Source: Streptomyces sp. NBC_01788
Lineage (GTDB): Bacteria > Actinomycetota > Actinomycetes > Streptomycetales > Streptomycetaceae
Assembly (NCBI RefSeq): GCF_035917575.1
Contig: NZ_CP109090.1
Coordinates: 1,612,001 to 1,676,000, forward strand
Length of the DNA stretch: 64,000 nt
Direction of reading: 5' to 3'
Part shown: positions 44,418-54,551 of the stretch, one piece after another
Position numbering within the stretch: the first letter of the stretch is position 1
Layout: the number at the start of each line of letters is the position of its first letter
The notes under the pieces: generated by a model
Database searches by the model: none
What the model saw: the letters and a program-made list of their open reading frames with translations, nothing else
Told to the model about the DNA's origin: nothing
Position numbers and translations under genes: made by a program

Positions 44418-46236
44418 CGAACTTGTCCTTGAGCTTGAGGAATTCGGCGTACGTCTTGGCGAACTCGGTCTTGTGCGCACCGTCGGTCGCCACGAAATAG
44501 ATCCAGCCGTCGTCGGTCGGATTCAATGCCGCACTCAGCGCCTCGTCGCCGGGGTTTCCGATCGGTCCGGGCGGCAGGCCCGTGCGGGTGTACGTGTTGT
44601 AAAGGTCGTGGTTGCTGTTGATCTCCTTCTCGCTGATGTGGATGTTGCTCTGGCCCTTCAGGTAATTGAAGGTCGAGTCGAACTGCAGCAACCGGTTGGT
44701 CTCGGTGTTGGTCGGCTTCAGACGGTTGTAGATCACTTCCGACATCTTGCGGAAGTCGTCGTGCGTCTTGCCCTCGGCCTGGACCAGGCTCGCCACGGTG
44801 AGCAGTTGCCAGGGCCCTTCGAGGTCCAGGCCCTTGGCCTTCTTCTCCAGACCGAGCTCGTTGTACTTCCCGTTGGCCCGCGTCACCATCTCCTTCAGGA
44901 CGGCCTCGGGCTTCTGCCCCTTGGCGACGGCGTAGCTGGAGGGGTAGAGGAACCCTTCCAGCGGGTCCTTCAGGTTGGGGCGGTCCAGCGCCCAGGAGGG
45001 CAGACCGAGCTTCTTGTACTCCTTCTTCGCGACGCCGGCCGTGGTGCCCTCCGGCAGTTCCAGGCGCTTGTCGATCAGCGTGTAGACCGCCGCGTTGCGC
45101 AGGCCCTCCGCGAGGACCAGGTTGCTGCGGCTCTTCGGGCTGAGCATCAGTTCGACCGCGCTGGCGGCCGACATCTGCTTGCGCAGGGTGTAGATGCCGT
45201 CCTGGATCGTCCTGCCATTGGGGTTCTGCGCCTGCGCCGCCACGAAGGCGTCGACGCTCTTGACCACGCCCGCCGTCTTCAGCACCCGGCCGATGTCGTA
45301 GCCGCCCGCGCCCTTGGGGATCTCGACGGTGACCGTCTCGTTGACCCCGTCGCCGGCGTAGTCCGGCGCGGCGCCGAAACGATTTTGGTAGAACTGGTAG
45401 CCGTAGTAGGCGACTCCGACCGTGCCTCCGCCGAACACCAGGACGACGACCATGCAGGCACAGCCGCTGCGACGTTTCTTTGGCTTGCCCTTGCCTTTGC
45501 CCTTGCCGCCGCGGCCCTTGCGGTCGCCGCGCCCCCGGCCTTCCTTCGGATCGTCGCTGTCGGTGTCGGCGTCCTCCTCGTCGTCGCCACCGCCGCCCGC
45601 GAAGAACGCGTGATCGTCCTGCTCGGGTTCGGGATCCGGGTCCCAGTCCGGCCGTGGCTCCGGCTCGGCGCGCCGGCGGCTCGGCGGCTCCGGCGGCGGG
45701 TAGGCCTCGGGAGTGCCGTAGAGATCGGGCTGCTCAGCGCCGTAGGCCGCGGCCTGCTGGCCGTACGGGTCTGCCGGGTCGACGGGGTAGGCGGGCTGCT
45801 GCTGTCCGCCGGCGCCGTCCCAGCCGCCCTGGTCGTGGCCCTGCTGCTGAAGGTGCCCGGCGTACTGCTGGTCGTACTGCTGCTGGCCCTGCTGACCTTG
45901 CTGACCGTACTGCTGATGACCCTGCTGGCCGTACTGCTGCTGACCGTACTGCTGCTGACCCTGCGGGTCGTAGTGCTGCTGGCCCTGCTGGTGACCCTGA
46001 TCACCGTAGGGCTGCTGCTGGTACTGGCCGCCGTAGCCGCCCTGCTGACCCTGGCCCCAGTCTCCGTACTGCGCCTGCTGCGACTGCTGCGACTGCTGCG
46101 GGTGGTGCTGCGGCCCACCGCCGTAGGGGGACTGCGGGCCCGCCTGGGCCTGCTGTCCTCCCCATCCGCCGTCCCCGTACAACGGGTCCTCCGGATGCCA
46201 CGGTTCGGGACCTGGGTCCCGGCCATACTCAGTCAT
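44398..46236 (-). CDS. mltG: endolytic transglycosylase MltG (YceG family) with Gln-rich N-terminus
   Basis: A 612-residue inner-membrane enzyme proposed to cut nascent peptidoglycan and end glycan strands. Residues 1-170 are a Gln/Tyr/Gly/Pro-rich cytoplasmic tail with many QQYGQQ-type repeats. About 180-255 is charged, rich in Asp/Glu then Lys/Arg/Gly. A membrane segment follows (CACMVVVLVFGGGTVGVAYY). The periplasmic catalytic domain has VASLVQAEGKTHDDFRKMSE then VIYNRLK; the E in QAEG is the probable catalytic residue. It overlaps aroE; ruvX lies 122 bases upstream. Confidence 0.93.
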   Translation of the reverse strand: MTEYGRDPGPEPWHPEDPLYGDGGWGGQQAQAGPQSPYGGGPQHHPQQSQQSQQAQYGDWGQGQQGGYGGQYQQQPYGDQGHQQGQQHYDPQGQQQYGQQQYGQQGHQQYGQQGQQGQQQYDQQYAGHLQQQGHDQGGWDGAGGQQQPAYPVDPADPYGQQAAAYGAEQPDLYGTPEAYPPPEPPSRRRAEPEPRPDWDPDPEPEQDDHAFFAGGGGDDEEDADTDSDDPKEGRGRGDRKGRGGKGKGKGKPKKRRSGCACMVVVLVFGGGTVGVAYYGYQFYQNRFGAAPDYAGDGVNETVTVEIPKGAGGYDIGRVLKTAGVVKSVDAFVAAQAQNPNGRTIQDGIYTLRKQMSAASAVELMLSPKSRSNLVLAEGLRNAAVYTLIDKRLELPEGTTAGVAKKEYKKLGLPSWALDRPNLKDPLEGFLYPSSYAVAKGQKPEAVLKEMVTRANGKYNELGLEKKAKGLDLEGPWQLLTVASLVQAEGKTHDDFRKMSEVIYNRLKPTNTETNRLLQFDSTFNYLKGQSNIHISEKEINSNHDLYNTYTRTGLPPGPIGNPGDEALSAALNPTDDGWIYFVATDGAHKTEFAKTYAEFLKLKDKFDATKGN

Positions 46237-46358
46237 CGATCCCCTAGAGCCGCGAGGCGGCGGTCACACGGCCGTGTGCCCCGGCTTCCGTTCCGCCTCT
46301 TTCTGTGCGTCGTCTGTTCGAACACAGGCGCATCGCGCGGAACGTTACCGTATCGCGA

Positions 46359-46826
46359 TCAGATGACCACTTCGACGCCCTCGCCAGGTGCTTTCCCTGA
46401 CACCCGTTCGGATTCGAGGGCCTGCTGCAGGATGATGACGGCCGCGGCCTGGTCGATCACGGAGCGTCCCTTCTTGGACTTCACCCCCGAGGCCCGCAGC
46501 CCCTGACTGGCCGTCACCGTGGTCATCCGCTCGTCCACCAGGCGGACCGGCACCGGGGCGATGCCCTTGGCCAGCTCGCCGGCGAAGGCGCGGACCTTGA
46601 CCGCGGCCGGACCCTCGCCCCCCTTGAGGGAACGCGGGAGTCCGACGACGACCTCGATCGGCTCGTACTCCTCGACGAGCTGCCGGAGCCGACGGTGGGC
46701 CGCGGGTACGTCACGGCCGGGAACCGTCTCCACCGGGGTGGCGAGGATCCCGTCGGGGTCGCACGAGGCGACCCCGATCCGGGCGTCCCCGACGTCGATC
46801 GCGAGCCGACGTCCTCTTCGCATCAC
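46359..46826 (-). CDS. ruvX: Holliday junction resolvase-like protein RuvX/YqgF
   Basis: A 155-residue RNase H-fold protein; in E. coli YqgF acts in 16S rRNA 5' end maturation. [20 protein letters not shown] with the catalytic Asp at the start, [19 protein letters not shown] and [10 protein letters not shown] then [14 protein letters not shown] define the family. GTG at 46826 (or ATG at 46823) overlaps the alaS stop. The alaS-ruvX-mltG-aroE order is widely conserved. Confidence 0.94.
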   Translation of the reverse strand: MMRRGRRLAIDVGDARIGVASCDPDGILATPVETVPGRDVPAAHRRLRQLVEEYEPIEVVVGLPRSLKGGEGPAAVKVRAFAGELAKGIAPVPVRLVDERMTTVTASQGLRASGVKSKKGRSVIDQAAAVIILQQALESERVSGKAPGEGVEVVI

Positions 46827-49495
46827 TTGGCCGTTTCCGCCACGAGCCGCTCCACGGCGTCCACGGCCTCGCCGACGGCGGCCGGGTTCTGCCCGCCGCC
46901 CTGGGCGACGTCCGGCTTGCCGCCACCACCGCCGCCAAGGGTCTTGGCGGCCGTGCGGACCAGGTCACCGGCCTTCAGACCGCGCTCGCGGGCGGCCTCG
47001 TTGGTGGCGATCACCGTGAGCGGCTTGCCGTTGTTCACGGTGAACAGGGCGACCACGGCGGCCCGGCCGCCCTGGATCCGACCGCGCACGTCGAGCACGA
47101 GCTTGCGCAGGTCGTCCGGCGTGGTGCCGTCCGGGACCTGCCCCGTGACGACGGCCACACCGCGGACGTCCTTGGCGGACTCGGCGAGACCGGCGGCGGC
47201 CTGGAGCACCTTCTCGGCGCGGAACTTCTCGATCTCCTTCTCGGCGTCCTTCAGCTTGCCGAGCATGGCGGAGATCTTCTCCGGCAGCTCCTCGGGGCGG
47301 CCCTTGACCAGCTCCTGGAGCTGGGCGACGACCGTGTGCTCACGGGCCAGGAAGTTGTAGGCGTCCACTCCGACCAGGGCCTCGATACGGCGCACACCGG
47401 AGCCGATCGACGACTCGCCGAGCAGCTTCACCAGGCCGAGCTGGGCGGTGTTGTGCACGTGCGTGCCGCCGCACAGCTCCTTGGAGAAGTCGCCGATGGT
47501 CACCACGCGCACGCGCTCGCCGTACTTCTCGCCGAACTCGGCGATGGCGCCCTGCTTCTTGGCGTCGTCGATGCCCATGACCTCGGCGTGCACGTCCAGG
47601 TCGCGGGCGAGCACCTCGTTGATCTTCTGCTCGACGTCGGTCATCACCGCCGTCGGGACGGCGGACGGGGAGCCGAAGTCGAAGCGGAACCGGCCGGGCT
47701 GGTTCTCGGAGCCGGCCTGGGCGGCCGTCGGGCCGAGGGCGTCGCGCAGCGCCTGGTGGGTCAGGTGCGTGGCGGAGTGGGCGCGGGCGATGGCCTTGCG
47801 GCGGCGCGAGTCGATCGAGGCGTGGGCCCTGGCGCCGACGGTGACCTCGCCGACCTGGACGACGCCCTTGTGGACGTACACGCCCGGGACCGGCTTCTGG
47901 CAGTCGCGCACCTCGATGACGGCGCCGGAGTCCACCTTGATGCGGCCGGTGTCGCCGATCTGGCCGCCGCCCTCGGCGTAGAAGGGGGTGCGGTCGAGGA
48001 CGATCTCGACCTCGTCGCCCTCGGTGGCGGCCGGGGAGGAGGTGCCGTCGACGAGGATGCCGACGATCGTGGACTCGCCCTCGGTGTCGCTGTAGCCGAT
48101 GAAGTCGGTCTCGCCGGCGGAGTCGGCGATCTCCCGGTAGGCGCCGAGGTCGGCGTGGCCGGTCTTCTTGGCCCGGGCGTCGGCCTTGGCGCGCTCCCGC
48201 TGCTCCTTCATCAGGCGGCGGAAGCCGTCCTCGTCCACGGAAAGGCCCTGTTCGCCGGCCATCTCCAGGGTGAGGTCGATCGGGAAGCCCCAGGTGTCGT
48301 GGAGCAGGAAGGCCTTGTCGCCGGAAAGGACCTTGCCACCGGCCTGCTTGGTCTCGGTGACGGCGGTGTCGAGGATGTTGGTGCCGGCCTTCAGCGTCTT
48401 GAGGAAGGCGGCCTCCTCGGCGAGGGCGACCTTCTCGATCCGCTCGCGGTCGGTGACCAGCTCCGGGTACTGCTGCCCCATCATGCCGATCACCACGTCG
48501 ATCAGGTCCTTGACGACCGGACCGGTGGCGCCGAGCAGGCGCATGTTGCGGATGGCGCGGCGCATGATGCGGCGCAGCACGTAGCCGCGGCCCTCGTTGC
48601 CGGGGGTGACGCCGTCACCGATGAGCATCGCGGCGGTGCGCATGTGGTCGGTGACCACGCGCAGCGACACGTCGGAGTCGTGGGCGTCGCCGTAGGCGAC
48701 ACCGGTGAGCTCGGTGGCCTTGTCGATGACGGCCATGGACGTGTCGATCTCGTACATGTTCTGCACACCCTGCAGAATCATGGCGAGCCGCTCCAGGCCG
48801 AGCCCCGTGTCGATGTTCTTGCTCGGCAGGTCTCCGAGGATCTCGAAGTTGTCCTTGCCGGTGCCCTCGCCGCGCTCGTACTGCATGAAGACGAGGTTCC
48901 AGATCTCCACGTACCGCTCGTCGTTGACGGCGGGGCCGCCCTCGACGCCGAACTCGGGACCGCGGTCGTAGTTGATCTCGGAGCAGGGGCCGCACGGGCC
49001 GGGCACGCCCATGGACCAGAAGTTGTCCTTCTTGCCCAGGCGCTGGATGCGCTCCTTGGGCACGCCGACGACCTCGTGCCAGATCCGCTCGGCCTCGTCG
49101 TCGTCCTCGTAGACGGTGATCCAGAGCTTCTCCGGCTCCAGGCCGTAACCGCCCTTGTCCTGGGCCGCGGTGAGCAGCTCCCAGGCGAGCTTGACGGCAC
49201 CTTCCTTGAAGTAGTCGCCGAAGGAGAAGTTGCCGCACATCTGGAAGAAGGTGCCGTGCCGGGTGGTCTTGCCGACCTCTTCGATGTCGGGGGTGCGCAC
49301 GCACTTCTGCACGCTGGTGGCGCGCGGGAAGGGCGGCTTGACCTCGCCGAGGAAGTAGGGCTTGAAGGGCACCATGCCGGCCGGGACGAGGAGCAGAGTC
49401 GGGTCGTCCGCGATGAGCGACGCCGAAGGGACGACGGTGTGCCCGCGCTCCTCGAAGAAGCTCAGCCAGCGGCGGCGGATCTCAGCCGACTCCAT
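46823..49495 (-). CDS. alaS: alanyl-tRNA synthetase
   Basis: An 890-residue class II synthetase with editing. Catalytic core at the N-terminus ([40 protein letters not shown], the [10 protein letters not shown] loop). The editing zinc ligands are [11 protein letters not shown] (HxxxH) near residue 580 and [13 protein letters not shown] (CxxxH) near 680. The C-Ala domain ends in [23 protein letters not shown] at 49495 touches the stop of the small gene upstream (TGATG). Confidence 0.98.
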   Translation of the reverse strand: MESAEIRRRWLSFFEERGHTVVPSASLIADDPTLLLVPAGMVPFKPYFLGEVKPPFPRATSVQKCVRTPDIEEVGKTTRHGTFFQMCGNFSFGDYFKEGAVKLAWELLTAAQDKGGYGLEPEKLWITVYEDDDEAERIWHEVVGVPKERIQRLGKKDNFWSMGVPGPCGPCSEINYDRGPEFGVEGGPAVNDERYVEIWNLVFMQYERGEGTGKDNFEILGDLPSKNIDTGLGLERLAMILQGVQNMYEIDTSMAVIDKATELTGVAYGDAHDSDVSLRVVTDHMRTAAMLIGDGVTPGNEGRGYVLRRIMRRAIRNMRLLGATGPVVKDLIDVVIGMMGQQYPELVTDRERIEKVALAEEAAFLKTLKAGTNILDTAVTETKQAGGKVLSGDKAFLLHDTWGFPIDLTLEMAGEQGLSVDEDGFRRLMKEQRERAKADARAKKTGHADLGAYREIADSAGETDFIGYSDTEGESTIVGILVDGTSSPAATEGDEVEIVLDRTPFYAEGGGQIGDTGRIKVDSGAVIEVRDCQKPVPGVYVHKGVVQVGEVTVGARAHASIDSRRRKAIARAHSATHLTHQALRDALGPTAAQAGSENQPGRFRFDFGSPSAVPTAVMTDVEQKINEVLARDLDVHAEVMGIDDAKKQGAIAEFGEKYGERVRVVTIGDFSKELCGGTHVHNTAQLGLVKLLGESSIGSGVRRIEALVGVDAYNFLAREHTVVAQLQELVKGRPEELPEKISAMLGKLKDAEKEIEKFRAEKVLQAAAGLAESAKDVRGVAVVTGQVPDGTTPDDLRKLVLDVRGRIQGGRAAVVALFTVNNGKPLTVIATNEAARERGLKAGDLVRTAAKTLGGGGGGKPDVAQGGGQNPAAVGEAVDAVERLVAETAK

Positions 49496-49869
49496 CAGTG
49501 GTCCTCATTCCGGTTGTACGAGTACGTCGTGTGCGGGTGTTCCGAGGACGCCGGGCCCTCGACGTACTTCGGGTGGTTGCGGTTCTCGATGGCGGTGTAC
49601 CGCCTGGACGGGGGCAGTTCCGGGTCGACCGGGGCGTTCGTGCCCAGTGCCTCGCCGAGTTCGGCCTCCCGCTGGGCCATGTTGTCGCGGACGTCGAGCG
49701 CGAAGCCGAGGGCGCGGTCCTTGAGCCGGTGACCGGCCTCGACCGCCTTGGTCGCCGCGGTCACGGCGAGGCTCTCGGGAGTCAGCTGCTTGAGTTTGCG
49801 GTTGACCTTGGTGGTGGCCCACACTCCGGCGGCGACACCGGTGGTGAACCAGAACGTACGGCGGAACAT
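49495..49869 (-). CDS. conserved small membrane-associated protein (DUF6167-like)
   Basis: A 124-residue protein beginning with a hydrophobic stretch [20 protein letters not shown] that likely anchors it, followed by a helical segment ([20 protein letters not shown]) and a polar C-terminus ending in [10 protein letters not shown] do not know its function. It always seems to sit just before alaS in streptomycetes (family I recall as DUF6167). Its stop overlaps the alaS ATG by one base and it follows the DUF948-like gene by 9 bases, so the three form one unit. Confidence 0.78.
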   Translation of the reverse strand: MFRRTFWFTTGVAAGVWATTKVNRKLKQLTPESLAVTAATKAVEAGHRLKDRALGFALDVRDNMAQREAELGEALGTNAPVDPELPPSRRYTAIENRNHPKYVEGPASSEHPHTTYSYNRNEDH

Positions 49870-49878
49870 CGCTAGTCC

Positions 49879-50319
49879 TTACTTCTCCCGGTTGTTCCGC
49901 TTTCCCCGCCGCGCGGCCGGGACGCTGCGGCCCACGATCACGGTACGCCTCGACGCCTTGCCGGGCGCGTCCTCCTTGCGGCCGCCCAGTGCCCTGCGCA
50001 CGCCGTAGCCGAAGGCCGCGACCTTGACCAGCGGACCGCCGAAGGTGGAGGCGACGGTGGTCGACAGCGCGGAGGCGTTGGACGTGACCTCCTGGACGTC
50101 GGAGGCGATCGCGTCGACGCGGTCGATCTGGGTCTGCGCGGAACGCACCGCCTGGGAGGCCTCGGCCAGCAGCGGGACGGCCTGGTCGGTCACGTCCGCC
50201 ACGAGTCGGGTGGTCGCCTTGAGCGTCTGGGCCAGCCTCGCCAGTGCGACGGCGAGGAAGGAGACCAGGATCGCCCAGAAGACGGCCACCAGGATCCCGG
50301 CCACCTCTCCACCGGACAC
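49879..50319 (-). CDS. DUF948 domain membrane protein
   Basis: A 146-residue protein with one N-terminal membrane helix (VAGILVAVFWAILVSFLAVA) and a long amphipathic coiled helix (DVTDQAVPLLAEASQAVRSA, QTQIDRVDAIASDVQEVTSN), the usual DUF948 layout, then a short basic C-terminus. The function is unknown; related proteins are thought to be envelope or stress associated. GTG at 50319 begins the conserved VSGGEVAGILV; GGGAG is 12 bases upstream. GTG at 50370 is a longer alternative without a binding site. Confidence 0.82.
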   Translation of the reverse strand: MSGGEVAGILVAVFWAILVSFLAVALARLAQTLKATTRLVADVTDQAVPLLAEASQAVRSAQTQIDRVDAIASDVQEVTSNASALSTTVASTFGGPLVKVAAFGYGVRRALGGRKEDAPGKASRRTVIVGRSVPAARRGKRNNREK

Positions 50320-50450
50320 TGTGCGCACCCGCTCCCTGAAACGTGCCTGTACATCGAGAAAGTCGTGCACCGAGCCTATCGCGCCGAGGGTGCGGCTCCG
50401 TACCGGATTTGCGCCCGTGTGCCGGTGGCACGAGCGAGCCCGCCGTCCCG

Positions 50451-50468
50451 CCCGCCCGAAGGGGCGGG
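50451..50468 (-). terminator. rpsD terminator
   Basis: CCCGCCC (50451-50457) pairs with GGGCGGG (50462-50468) across a 4-base loop, about 46 bases past the rpsD stop. Confidence 0.6.
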
Positions 50469-50514
50469 GAGACGACGGGCCGGGTGGTGCTGCGGTGCTA
50501 CGGCCTGCCGGTGA

Positions 50515-51129
50515 TCAGCGGGCGTAGTACTCGACGACGAGCTGCTCGTCGCAGATCACCGGGATCTCCTTGCGGTTCGGCTCGCGGTCCAGGCGGAACG
50601 CCAGGGCCTTGAGGTTCACCTGGAGGTAGCGGGGGGTCTCGCCGTCGGGGGCGAAGCCACCCTCGCGGGAGACCTGGAAGAGGGTCTTCTCGCGGCTGCG
50701 CTCGCGGACCTGGACCACGTCGTCGGGACGGACCTGGAAGGACGGCTTGTCGACCTTCTTGCCGTTGACCTGGATGTGGCCGTGGACGACCATCTGGCGG
50801 GCCTGGTAGATCGTGCGGGCGATGCCCGAACGCAGCACCAGGGCGTCAAGACGCTTCTCGAGGTCGATGACCAGGGCTTCACCGGTCTTCATCGACGTCT
50901 TGGCGGCACGCTCGTAGGCGCGGACGAGCTGACGCTCGCTGACGTCGTACTGCGCGCGCAGACGCTGCTTCTCGAGCAGACGGACCTTGTAGTCCGAGTT
51001 CTGCTTGCGGCCACGACCGTGCTCACCCGGCGGGTAGGGGCGCGCCTCGAAGTACTTGACGGCCTTCGGGGTCAGCGCGATGCCGAGGGCACGCGACTTC
51101 TTGACCTTGGGGCGGGACTGGTTCGCCAT
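50515..51129 (-). CDS. rpsD: 30S ribosomal protein S4
   Basis: A 204-residue primary 16S rRNA binding protein. MANQSRPKVKKSRALGIALT opens it, and the S4 RNA-binding domain is KRLDALVLRSGIARTIYQAR then QMVVHGHIQVNGKKVDKPSF. The N-terminal zinc cysteines of many S4 proteins are absent (C-minus form). In streptomycetes the gene is separated from the rpoA operon, as seen here, and forms its own unit with a long leader. ATG at 51129; the larger open frame reaching into the leader is not coding. Confidence 0.97.
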   Translation of the reverse strand: MANQSRPKVKKSRALGIALTPKAVKYFEARPYPPGEHGRGRKQNSDYKVRLLEKQRLRAQYDVSERQLVRAYERAAKTSMKTGEALVIDLEKRLDALVLRSGIARTIYQARQMVVHGHIQVNGKKVDKPSFQVRPDDVVQVRERSREKTLFQVSREGGFAPDGETPRYLQVNLKALAFRLDREPNRKEIPVICDEQLVVEYYAR

Positions 51130-51474
51130 GAACCAAACACCTCTTGTCTTCTGTACGAATACGGCTTCACCAGGGTTAGGGGAGGTCGCATCCGCAGCCG
51201 GGGAAACCCGCCGGAACCCTGCCGGGCCCGGAAGGCAGCCGCTCCCCTGGTCTGGGCACATACGTGCAGCACGCGAGTGGCCCACCGGCCGTTCCCGGAG
51301 CTCCGGGTGGTGGTGGGCTGCCCGCGACACCGTTCGACGGTGCGCGACGCTCCTGGATCCCCGCCGCTCTGCGAACGGCGGAGTTCCGGCTGAATGTCCC
51401 GCTCTGGTGGCGCCGGTTCCCCTTTCGGGGTTCCGGACACGGAACTCAGCGCTTCGAGGCATTCTACAGGGCGC
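51130..51474 (-). promoter_or_regulatory. rpsD leader region, possibly structured autoregulatory RNA
   Basis: This 345-base gap has no gene. Close to rpsD, the transcript can form a long-range stem: CCAG (51170-51173) plus AGGGGAG (51178-51184) with CTCCCCT (51242-51248) plus CTGG (51252-51255). This encloses a smaller stem CTGCC/GGCAG and a GC-rich hairpin. Farther up are CCGCCG/CGGCGG around 51350 and a CCCC-GAAA-GGGG hairpin near 51420. A minus-strand -10 hexamer TAGAAT (51466-51461) sits at the far end, lacking a good -35. S4 represses its own synthesis in E. coli and Bacillus through leader RNA; a similar role here is inferred. Confidence 0.45.
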
Positions 51475-52830
51475 TCAGGACCGCTTCCGACCCAGGTGCT
51501 TGCGGGTCCACTCCACCGCGTCCGCGTACCGCGCCTCGGCGCCGTGCCGGCCCGGGGCGTAGTACTCGCGGTCCTTCAGGGCGTCCGGCGCGTACTGCTG
51601 GGCGGCGATGCCCTCGGGCAGGTCGTGCGGGTAGACGTACCCCTGTGCGTGCCCGAGCTTGGCCGCGCCCTTGTAGTGCCCGTCCCGCAGATGGGGCGGG
51701 ACCGCTCCGGCCAGTCCCTTGCGCACGTCGTCGAGGGCCGCCCCGATCGCCGTCGTCGCCGAGTTGGACTTGGGGGCGAGGGCCAGGGCGATGGTGGCGT
51801 GGCTGAGGGTGAGGGCGGCCTCGGGGAAACCGATCATGGCGACGGCCTGGGCGGCGGCGACCGCGGTGGGCAGCGCGTGCGGGTCGGCCAGACCGATGTC
51901 CTCACTGGCGGAGATCATCAGGCGGCGGGCGATGAACCGGGGGTCCTCGCCGGCCTCGATCATCCGCGCCAGGTAGTGCAGGGCGGCGTCGACGTCGGAG
52001 CCGCGGATGGACTTGATCAGGGCGCTGGCGACGTCGTAGTGCTGGTCGCCGTCGCGGTCGTACTTCACCGCGGCCCGGTCGACGGTCTCCTCGAGCGTGG
52101 TCAGGCCGATCTCGCTCTCGCCCTTGTCGAGGGCGGCCCCGGCGGCCGCCTCCAGGGCGGTCAGGGCGCGGCGGGCGTCGCCGCCGGCGATGCGCAGCAG
52201 ATGGTTCTCGGTGTCCTCGGGGAGGCCGACGGCCGACCTCAGTCCGCGCTCGTCGGTGAGCGCGCGGCGCAGCAGACCGCGCACGTCGTCGTCGGTGAGC
52301 GGTTCGAGGGTGAGCAGCAGCGAGCGGGAGAGCAGCGGGGAGATCACCGAGAAGTACGGGTTCTCCGTGGTGGCCGCGATCAGCGTCACCCAGCGGTTCT
52401 CGACCGCCGGGAGCAGGGAGTCCTGCTGCGCCTTGCTGAAACGGTGGATCTCGTCCAGGAAGAGGACGGTCTCCTGGCCGTACCCGCCGGAGGCGCGGCG
52501 GGCGCCGTCGATGACCGCGCGGACCTCCTTGACGCCCGCGGTGATCGCCGACAGCTCCACGAACCGCTTGTTGGTGGCCTTGGAGACCACGTACGCCAGG
52601 GTGGTCTTGCCGGTGCCGGGCGGGCCCCACAGGATCACCGAGGAGGGTCCCGCCGGGCCGCCCGCGCCCTCGCCGACCAGCCGGCGCAGCGGCGAGCCGG
52701 GCTTGAGCAGGTGCTGCTGGCCCACGACCTCGTCGAGGGTGCGCGGGCGCATCCGTACCGCCAGGGGACTCGCGGCCGGGTCCTTCTCCTGGCGTTCTTC
52801 ACTTGCGGCGGTGAACAGGTCGGGCTCCAC
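51475..52830 (-). CDS. rarA: replication-associated recombination ATPase RarA (MgsA)
   Basis: A 451-residue AAA+ protein related to clamp loaders, acting at stalled forks. [20 protein letters not shown] opens the domain; Walker A is [16 protein letters not shown], Walker [17 protein letters not shown], sensor 1 [10 protein letters not shown], and the C-terminal tetramerisation part has [20 protein letters not shown] and [14 protein letters not shown] at 52830. The rpsD leader follows its stop; a rpsD promoter could lie within its last codons. Confidence 0.95.
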   Translation of the reverse strand: MEPDLFTAASEERQEKDPAASPLAVRMRPRTLDEVVGQQHLLKPGSPLRRLVGEGAGGPAGPSSVILWGPPGTGKTTLAYVVSKATNKRFVELSAITAGVKEVRAVIDGARRASGGYGQETVLFLDEIHRFSKAQQDSLLPAVENRWVTLIAATTENPYFSVISPLLSRSLLLTLEPLTDDDVRGLLRRALTDERGLRSAVGLPEDTENHLLRIAGGDARRALTALEAAAGAALDKGESEIGLTTLEETVDRAAVKYDRDGDQHYDVASALIKSIRGSDVDAALHYLARMIEAGEDPRFIARRLMISASEDIGLADPHALPTAVAAAQAVAMIGFPEAALTLSHATIALALAPKSNSATTAIGAALDDVRKGLAGAVPPHLRDGHYKGAAKLGHAQGYVYPHDLPEGIAAQQYAPDALKDREYYAPGRHGAEARYADAVEWTRKHLGRKRS

Positions 52831-52890
52831 GCTGAAACCCTATGGCACACCTCTGACAACTCGGCCGGACGGTGGATCACCGGCTCCGGC

Positions 52891-53547
52891 TCAGGCCCAG
52901 AGGCTGCTGCCCCAGCGGGTCAGGATCAGCATGACGATGACACCGCAGTGCGTGACCGGCAGCACCCAGGTGAACTCGGTGAGGAAGTTCTTCACCGGGC
53001 GCGGTGCGGGCAGGAAGCCGTTGCGGATGTTGAAGGAGGTCACGTACCAGAACATGACGATCGTGGCCGCCCAGGCCAGCGAGCACCACAGGCACAGCGC
53101 GTTGATGCGGTACAGCGACTGGAACTGGAGCCAGGTGACGAAGCAGACGCCGAAGAGCGTGCCGAAGTTGAACGTCAGCCAGTACCAGCGCGGGAAGGTG
53201 GCGCGGCCGAGCAGGCTCATGCCGACGCAGATGACGATGCCGTACGCGACCAGGCCGAGCAGCGGGTTGGGGAACCCGAAGACGGTGGCCTGCTTGCTCT
53301 CCATGACGCTGCCGCAGGAGACGATCGGGTTGAGGCTGCAGCTCGGGGTGAAGGTCTTGCCGCTGAGCTTGCCCTCGAGGATCTTCTGCTTGTCGATCGT
53401 GATGATCCACGCGGCGAGCAGACCGGCCGCTCCGGTGATCACCAGCAGCAGGGCGAAGGCGCGGCTGCCGCCCACGGTCCGCGGCGCGGTCACCGCGCGC
53501 TCCGGCTCGGGCTCCGCGGAGACGTGTTTGACTGTCGTCTTGCTCAT
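52891..53547 (-). CDS. vitamin K epoxide reductase (VKOR) family protein
   Basis: A 218-residue membrane protein with four to five hydrophobic segments from residue 30. The VKOR cysteines are present: the loop pair C70 and C78 (SCSLNPIVSCG) and the active CxxC C152-C155 (LCLWC) at a membrane edge. Bacterial homologues reoxidise DsbA-like thioredoxins using quinone, supporting disulphide formation outside the cell. No Dsb partner is fused or adjacent. ATG at 53547; the open frame to 53700 is not supported. It is divergent from the ABC-2 transporter pair. Confidence 0.9.
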   Translation of the reverse strand: MSKTTVKHVSAEPEPERAVTAPRTVGGSRAFALLLVITGAAGLLAAWIITIDKQKILEGKLSGKTFTPSCSLNPIVSCGSVMESKQATVFGFPNPLLGLVAYGIVICVGMSLLGRATFPRWYWLTFNFGTLFGVCFVTWLQFQSLYRINALCLWCSLAWAATIVMFWYVTSFNIRNGFLPAPRPVKNFLTEFTWVLPVTHCGVIVMLILTRWGSSLWA

Positions 53548-53690
53548 CACGCCGATTCCGTCACTTGTGAGTTGGACCTTCTTCGGGCACGGCCATTGTG
53601 CCGCACGTGCGTGTGTGGACGCCGTCAGGTGGCGAGACGGAGGTGTGCACGGCCGTATCCGAACGTTCGGTTCCGGACGATGATCGGACG

Positions 53691-54551
53691 ATGACGGCAA
53701 GCGAACTCGCGGTGGACGTACGGGGGCTGCGCAAGCGGTACGGGGACGTCACCGCGGTCGACGGAATGGACCTGGCGATCAGGAAGGGCGAGGTCCTGGG
53801 GCTGCTCGGGCCCAACGGCGCGGGCAAGAGCACGACGGTGGAGATCATCCAGGGCCACCGCTCACGGGACGCGGGCGAGGTGACGGTCCTGGGGGCGGAC
53901 CCGGCGAGCGCCACGCGCGCGTGGCGCTCACGTGTCGGAATCGTCTGGCAGGACGAATCGGCGCCCGCCGAGTTGACGGTCCGCGAGACCGTGCGGCACT
54001 TCGCCCGGTACTACCCGCGGCCGCGCGACCCGGAGGAGGTCATCGCCCTGGTCGGTCTGGAGGCGAAGGCGGGCAGCCGGATCAAGGCGCTGTCGGGCGG
54101 CCAGCGCCGCCGGCTGGACGTGGCCCTCGGTGTGATCGGCGGCCCCGAGCTGCTGCTCCTGGACGAGCCGACGACCGGTTTCGACCCGGCGGCCCGGCGC
54201 CGGTTCTGGGCCCTGATCCGCACGCTCGCCCAGGAGGGCACGACGATCCTGCTGACCACGCACTACCTGGAGGAGGCGGAAGCCCTCGCGGACCGGCTGA
54301 CGGTGGTCGCCCGGGGCCGGATCGTCGCCGAGGGCACCTCCCACGAGCTGCGGGAACGGCACGCCACCGGCGTCACCGTCGGGTGGACGGACCCCGACGG
54401 CACCCCGCGCACCGAGCACACCGGGACCCCCACCAGGACCGTCGCCGGTCTGATGCGCCGCTTCGACGGCGAGATACCCGGTCTGCGGGTGAGCCGCCCC
54501 ACGCTGGAGGACGTCTATCTCCGGCTGACCGGACAGGAGGACGCCCGATGA
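53691..54551 (+). CDS. ABC-2 transporter ATP-binding protein
   Basis: A 286-residue ATPase of the drug/polysaccharide exporter type. Walker A GPNGAGKST at 40-48, signature ALSGGQRRRLDVALG, Walker B LLLLDEPTTGFDP and the H-loop TTHYLEEAE; the C-terminus (LTVVARGRIVAEGTSHELRE onward) is the family accessory domain. ATG at 53691 has no strong binding site; in-frame codons continue to 53598. It overlaps the permease gene (ATGA). The exported substrate is unknown. Confidence 0.9.
   Translation: MTASELAVDVRGLRKRYGDVTAVDGMDLAIRKGEVLGLLGPNGAGKSTTVEIIQGHRSRDAGEVTVLGADPASATRAWRSRVGIVWQDESAPAELTVRETVRHFARYYPRPRDPEEVIALVGLEAKAGSRIKALSGGQRRRLDVALGVIGGPELLLLDEPTTGFDPAARRRFWALIRTLAQEGTTILLTTHYLEEAEALADRLTVVARGRIVAEGTSHELRERHATGVTVGWTDPDGTPRTEHTGTPTRTVAGLMRRFDGEIPGLRVSRPTLEDVYLRLTGQEDAR

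Noticed and set aside
51210..51245. Plus-strand resemblance (GGCCCGGAAGGCAGC) to domain IV of the signal recognition particle RNA
   Set aside because: The symmetric internal loop residues of SRP RNA are missing and the stems are better explained as part of the minus-strand rpsD leader. A covariance-model search with the bacterial small SRP model would settle it.
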